Assembly (NCBI GenBank): GCA_020697475.1
Contig: JAJFMO010000006.1
Span: forward strand, 1-19,089
DNA from: Paenibacillaceae bacterium
GTDB lineage: Bacteria; Bacillota; Bacilli; Paenibacillales; NBRC-103111
DNA: 19,089 nt
Reading direction: 5' to 3'
Shown: positions 15,568 through 19,089 of the stretch, in pieces
How positions within the stretch are numbered: position 1 is the first letter of the stretch
Layout of the letters: each line of letters begins with the position of its first letter
Notes under the pieces: model-generated
Databases searched by the model: none
What the model was told of the DNA's origin: nothing
What the model saw: only the letters and a program-made list of their open reading frames with translations
Made by a program: the position numbers and the translations under genes

Positions 15568-16134
15568 CTACAGAATGCGCGCCCAATCTCCTGTTTTCAC
15601 ACCTGCTGCGTTTGCTTCGTCCGTATCAATGTGAAAATCAAGCGCGTACCGATCGGAAACTTTGGCGATGACCTCATTAAAGATCAGCGATCGTTCGCCT
15701 TGCACTTCCACGCTGAGCTTCTCATTATGTTGAATTCCCCAAGCTAGAGCTTCCGATGTGTGAAAATGAATATGCCGCGCCGCCACAATGACCCCGCGCT
15801 GCAGTTCCACCTCACCTACCGGTCCGCGGACGATCAGACCGGGGGTGCCTTCAATCTTGCCGGATTCCCTAAGCGGCGGATTCAAGCCCAGTGTGTAGGC
15901 ATCCGTTCGGGAAATCTCCACTTGCGATTTACCTCGCAAAGGTCCTAAAATGCGCGTACGTTCGAACTTCCCCTTGGGGCCGATCAAGTCGACGGTCTCG
16001 ACAGCCGCGAATTGCCCGGGCTGGGAAAGCGCCTTAAATACGGTCAACGCGTAACCTGCGCCAAACAGCATTTTCGCATGTTCAACGGAAAGATGTATAT
16101 GTCTGGCGGACACGCCGATCGGAACCCTCTTCAT
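15568..16134 (-). CDS. pduL: PduL-type phosphate acyltransferase
   Basis: A zinc-dependent phosphotransacylase converting acyl-CoA plus phosphate to acyl phosphate plus CoA (acetyl- or propionyl-). It has 188 residues with the two PduL half-domains. The metal-binding motif GVSARHIHLS (H12, H14) near the start is echoed by VAARHIHFHT (H121, H123, H125), and the end reads LDFHIDTDEANA. The protein begins almost at the first motif, so it lacks the N-terminal helix that sends PduL into bacterial microcompartments. A cytoplasmic role as acetate or propionate phosphotransferase is therefore likely. I chose the ATG at 16134, after AAAGGATGG, over a TTG at 16140. It follows the 2-oxoacid oxidoreductase operon on the same strand but is separated from it by a terminator-like hairpin. 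Confidence 0.9.
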   Translation of the reverse strand: MKRVPIGVSARHIHLSVEHAKMLFGAGYALTVFKALSQPGQFAAVETVDLIGPKGKFERTRILGPLRGKSQVEISRTDAYTLGLNPPLRESGKIEGTPGLIVRGPVGEVELQRGVIVAARHIHFHTSEALAWGIQHNEKLSVEVQGERSLIFNEVIAKVSDRYALDFHIDTDEANAAGVKTGDWARIL

Positions 16135-16159
16135 CGCCAACCATCCTTTTTTCCACGCT

Positions 16160-16195
16160 CAAACGAAACGGCATACGGTTTTACCCATATGCCGT
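16160..16195 (-). terminator. Terminator after the 2-oxoacid oxidoreductase operon
   Basis: On the minus strand ACGGCATA (16195-16188) pairs with TATGCCGT (16175-16168) over a 12-base loop that can itself pair GG with CC. A T-rich tail (TTTCGTTTG) follows. It lies about 35 bases after the beta-subunit stop and 30 bases before pduL. Confidence 0.7.
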
Positions 16196-16228
16196 AAGTA
16201 AAGCGAGTTGTCCTCATCGACTATCGAT

Positions 16229-17095
16229 TTATTTGAACTCGGCGACAAGTTTGTTGAACTGTTCTTCCGTCAATTGAACGTTTTGGCGGGACAGCGGCTC
16301 TTCCTTGAATCCGGGGATCAGCCGTTCATAGCTTTGCTTATCTTTGTTCTCATAGATCACGCCGGTCAGCATGCTGCCTGTCTCCATAAGCTTCGTCATC
16401 GCGCTAATCCGATCGGTCGGATCGTAACTAGAAATTTCGTCAAGATCGACGACATGCTCCTTGAACCAGTCGTACGTGTTCACTTTGTTGAACGTGACAC
16501 AAGGGCTGAAGACGTTGATCAGCGAGAAACCTTTGTGGTTAATGCCCGCCTCGATGACGGCTGTCAACTGCTTGACGTTGCTGGAGAACGATTGGGCGAC
16601 GAACGTCGCACCGGCCGCCATGGCGATCTCCAGCGGCGAAAGAGCCGACTCGATCGATCCCGAGGGAGTGCTCTTTGTCTGGAAGCCCAGGCTGCTTCGC
16701 GGAGACGTCTGGCCCTTGGTCAATCCATAAATTTGGTTATCCATAATGATATACGTGATATCGATATTGCGGCGAATCGCATGTACGGTATGTCCCATAC
16801 CTATGGCGAATCCATCTCCGTCGCCGCCGGAAGCGATAACGGTTAATTCGCGGTTGGCGATCTTCAAGCCTTGTGCGATCGGCAGCGAACGGCCATGGAT
16901 GCCGTGTAAGCCATAGGCGTTGATGTATCCGGAAATCCGACCCGAGCATCCGATCCCGGAGACGATCGCCAATTGTTCCGGCTCCAAATTCAGATTGGCG
17001 GCCGCCCGTTGAATGGACGCCTGAACAGAGAAATCTCCGCATCCGGGACACCAGTTCGGTTTGACGTTGTTCCTGAAATCTTTTAATGTTGCCAT
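16229..17095 (-). CDS. korB: 2-oxoacid:ferredoxin oxidoreductase, beta subunit
   Basis: The thiamine-diphosphate subunit of a two-subunit enzyme that oxidatively decarboxylates a 2-oxoacid (2-oxoglutarate or pyruvate) to acyl-CoA, reducing ferredoxin. It has 288 residues. CPGCGD at C16/C19, C50 in GIGCSGR and C199 in SPCVTF are the likely 4Fe-4S ligands. The TPP motif begins GGDGDGFAIG and ends at DNQIYGLTKGQ. The GLTKGQTSPRS segment is typical of the KorB/OforB group in aerobic Firmicutes and actinobacteria. The ATG at 17095 lies 13 bases inside the end of the alpha gene, with AAGGAG upstream, indicating tight co-expression. I call it KorB by similarity; the preferred substrate is not decided by sequence. 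Confidence 0.92.
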   Translation of the reverse strand: MATLKDFRNNVKPNWCPGCGDFSVQASIQRAAANLNLEPEQLAIVSGIGCSGRISGYINAYGLHGIHGRSLPIAQGLKIANRELTVIASGGDGDGFAIGMGHTVHAIRRNIDITYIIMDNQIYGLTKGQTSPRSSLGFQTKSTPSGSIESALSPLEIAMAAGATFVAQSFSSNVKQLTAVIEAGINHKGFSLINVFSPCVTFNKVNTYDWFKEHVVDLDEISSYDPTDRISAMTKLMETGSMLTGVIYENKDKQSYERLIPGFKEEPLSRQNVQLTEEQFNKLVAEFK

Positions 17096-18834
17096 GCCAA
17101 GGTCAGCTCCTTGCATCGTTGATGAATTTCCGAGGGTAGGAACGGCGTTCCGTCGTACTTCAAAACGTTCTTGATTTTATCGCCATGCCCGCAATGAAGC
17201 TTGATCAAGTCAGACAGTTGGGCGGTATAGTTGTTCTCCACAACGACGACGCTCTTGGCTTTACTCAAGTATGGCTTCAGCGCATCGCCCGGGAACGGGT
17301 GAAGCAAGCGAACTTTGATGTGGTTCGTCTTGACCCCTTCCGCCTCGAGACGTGTTCTCGCCTCGTCGATTGTTCCGCCCGTCGATCCCATATTGATGAT
17401 CAACAAGTCAGGTTGTTCGTACGGCGCATCAACGACGATCGGATTCGTCACTTTGACTTGATTCAACTTGCCCATTCGTTTCTCCATCATGAGCTTGCGA
17501 TTGATCGGATTTTCCGACGGGCGGCCGTTCTGGTCGTGCTCTACGCCGGTGACGTGATGGATTCCGTTCTTCATGCCAGGAAATACACGTGGAGAAATAC
17601 CGTCCGACGTCATCTGATATCTCTTGAACAGATCGTTAGCCGGAAGCTCCGGCAATTCGCCCGAGACGAGATTGCCTCGATTAATCTTGATCTTCCGATA
17701 ATCGAGCAGCTCGGACGTCTGCTTGCCAAGTGATAATTGCAAGTCGGTCAGCAGGATGACCGGGCACTGGTACTGCTCGGCTAGGTTGAACGCTTCGATC
17801 GTATCATAGAAGCATTCCTCTATAGTCGAAGGAGCGAGTACGATCTTAGGAATTTCCCCGTGCGTTCCATGAATCATTGCCATAACATCGCTTTGTTCCT
17901 GCTTCGTCGGCAAGCCTGTGCTGGGACCGCCGCGCTGTGTGTCGACGATAACCAGCGGCGTCTCCGTCATCCCCGCCAGGCCAATCGCCTCCATCATCAG
18001 AGACAATCCCGGTCCGGCAGATGCCGTGAACGTGCGTACGCCGCCGTAGTTGGCGCCGATCGCCATCGTTACAGCAGCAATCTCGTCTTCCGTCTGAATG
18101 ACCGTGCCGCCGAATTTCGGAAGCACTTTAATCAAATACTCCATAATTTCCGAAGCCGGGGTAATGGGATAAGCCGACATGAATCGGCAACCGGCCGCTA
18201 CCGCACCCAAACCGATGGCATCGTTGCCGATTATAAACAGTTTCTCTTTCCCATCGGGCGGCGCCAATTGCAATTCAGGCAACGCTCCTCCGGTCTTCTC
18301 CAGAACAAATTCAGACGCTTGTTTGACCGCTTGCAGGTTCTTCTCAACGATCGCAGGTCCCTTGCGTCCAAACTCTTCTTCCACCGCTTTATTGAACACT
18401 TCCAGCGGCAATCCAAGAAGCGACCAGGACGCGCCGGAAGCCGCCATATTCTTAAATAACGAGGTGCCGAGCCCTTCGGCGATCGCCGTAATCGGCACAG
18501 CAAATAACCGTGCGTTCACCCCTGCAGGGAGCACAGGGTTAAACTTGGCGTCGGCCACGATCACCCCGTTATCGCATAGTTCATGTGCATTCAAATCGAT
18601 CGTTTCTTGGTCGAAGGCGACCAGGATGTTCAAATCGTCGGATATCGCTCGAATCGGTTTCGTGCTTATCCGAATTTTGTTGTTCGTGTGTCCCCCTTTA
18701 ATACGCGAAGAAAAATGCCGGTAGCCGTACAAGTAATACCCAAGACGGTTTAATGCTGTTGAGAAAATCCGGTCGGTGCTCTCCACTCCTTCACCTTGTT
18801 GACCGCCGATCTTCCACGAAAGTTGACTTATCAC
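17083..18834 (-). CDS. korA: 2-oxoacid:ferredoxin oxidoreductase, alpha subunit (gamma-alpha fusion)
   Basis: Partner of the beta subunit. It has 583 residues, the usual size when the gamma domain is fused to alpha. The gamma domain (~1-190) starts GGQQGEGVES and contains the SSRIKGGHT segment. The alpha domain starts about residue 198 and carries YPITPASE (222-226), the motif that helps bind the 2-oxoacid, and RGGPSTGLPT (301-310). The C-terminal part (~450-583) has the CoA-binding domain fold pattern (LLHPFPGDAL, VVVVENNYTAQL). I chose a GTG at 18834, 6-8 bases after AAGGAGTG, giving the family-typical N-terminus M-I-S-Q-L-S-W-K. A GTG at 18843 overlaps the ribosome site. It is the first gene of the operon; korAB upstream of miaB is a familiar Bacillales order. 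Confidence 0.93.
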   Translation of the reverse strand: MISQLSWKIGGQQGEGVESTDRIFSTALNRLGYYLYGYRHFSSRIKGGHTNNKIRISTKPIRAISDDLNILVAFDQETIDLNAHELCDNGVIVADAKFNPVLPAGVNARLFAVPITAIAEGLGTSLFKNMAASGASWSLLGLPLEVFNKAVEEEFGRKGPAIVEKNLQAVKQASEFVLEKTGGALPELQLAPPDGKEKLFIIGNDAIGLGAVAAGCRFMSAYPITPASEIMEYLIKVLPKFGGTVIQTEDEIAAVTMAIGANYGGVRTFTASAGPGLSLMMEAIGLAGMTETPLVIVDTQRGGPSTGLPTKQEQSDVMAMIHGTHGEIPKIVLAPSTIEECFYDTIEAFNLAEQYQCPVILLTDLQLSLGKQTSELLDYRKIKINRGNLVSGELPELPANDLFKRYQMTSDGISPRVFPGMKNGIHHVTGVEHDQNGRPSENPINRKLMMEKRMGKLNQVKVTNPIVVDAPYEQPDLLIINMGSTGGTIDEARTRLEAEGVKTNHIKVRLLHPFPGDALKPYLSKAKSVVVVENNYTAQLSDLIKLHCGHGDKIKNVLKYDGTPFLPSEIHQRCKELTLAWQH

Positions 18835-18922
18835 GTCTTCCACTCCTTTGATCCGCCGATGGCGCCATCATGATCTCGGACAGACTTATGCCAATAAAAA
18901 AAATCTTTCACTACTTCAACAA

Positions 18923-18951
18923 ATTCTATGACTTTATCCGACAAAATGCAA
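18923..18951 (-). promoter_or_regulatory. Sigma-A promoter of korAB
   Basis: On the minus strand TTGCAT (18951-18946) and TAGAAT (18928-18923) are exactly 17 bases apart. The leader to the GTG start is about 80 bases. This is the best vegetative promoter match in the window. Confidence 0.75.
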
Positions 18952-18955
18952 GCGA

Positions 18956-18973
18956 ATTTCAGCAAGCTGAAAT
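18956..18973. promoter_or_regulatory. Inverted repeat just upstream of the korAB -35 box
   Basis: ATTTCAGCAAGCTGAAAT consists of two perfect 8-base arms around AA. It lies 4 bases upstream of the -35 box, where activators or repressors often bind. No T-run follows on the minus strand, which argues against a terminator. Confidence 0.45.
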
Positions 18974-19089
18974 ATAGATATTTTAGATCGAATCCATAGC
19001 GAAAAGAGATAGGTTAGAAGTGAGCCGCTATATGTTACCGCTTCTTCCATAACTTGTTTTCAGGGAAGTTCGGACAGCAGGAAACGCCG
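18974..19089. other. End of window with no recognisable gene
   Basis: Short open stretches on the minus strand end around 19030, but none gives protein sequence I recognise. I cannot tell whether this is intergenic or the 3' end of a further minus-strand gene. Confidence 0.4.

Overview
The window looks like chromosomal DNA of a spore-forming member of the Bacillales, most likely in or near the Paenibacillaceae. This rests on a TnrA-type nitrogen regulator, a SleB cortex hydrolase, a RicA (YmcA) protein beside miaB, strong Gram-positive Shine-Dalgarno sites, and an LL-diaminopimelate aminotransferase. The genus is inferred from gene content only. I see no insertion sequence, phage gene, CRISPR array or replication origin.

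Bases 1-8560 are a nitrogen-assimilation block. On the minus strand, glutamine synthetase (glnA), both glutamate synthase subunits (gltB, gltD) and the 5' part of dapL follow one another with small gaps or overlap. tnrA is divergent from glnA, and a perfect 17-bp TnrA/GlnR operator lies between them. The order implies coordinated control of the GS-GOGAT cycle plus a glutamate-consuming step of lysine and cell-wall synthesis.

Bases 8560-12460 hold the most unusual part. A minus-strand pair encodes a secreted fusion protein (SLH-like N-terminal region, two COG4315-type Yx(F/W/Y)xxD repeats, C-terminal type-1 copper cupredoxin) and a lipoprotein cytochrome c on a long Ala/Pro/Thr/Glu/Lys linker. 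Divergent from it are an ECF sigma factor and its zinc-finger, RskA-like membrane anti-sigma factor. The shared intergenic region carries the same bipartite motif, AACC-N16-CGTTA, once in each direction. This suggests one envelope-stress regulon in which the sigma factor drives both itself and a putative surface electron-transfer module.

Bases 12460-15530 run leftward: a structured leader and promoter, miaB (tRNA ms2i6A methylthiotransferase), ricA, sleB, and a solitary tRNA-Thr(CGT) with its own promoter and terminator. Bases 15568-18960 hold a two-subunit 2-oxoacid:ferredoxin oxidoreductase operon with a good vegetative promoter, and downstream a PduL-type phosphotransacylase. Together these could convert a 2-oxoacid to acyl-CoA and then to acyl phosphate. 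The last ~130 bases contain no gene I can recognise.
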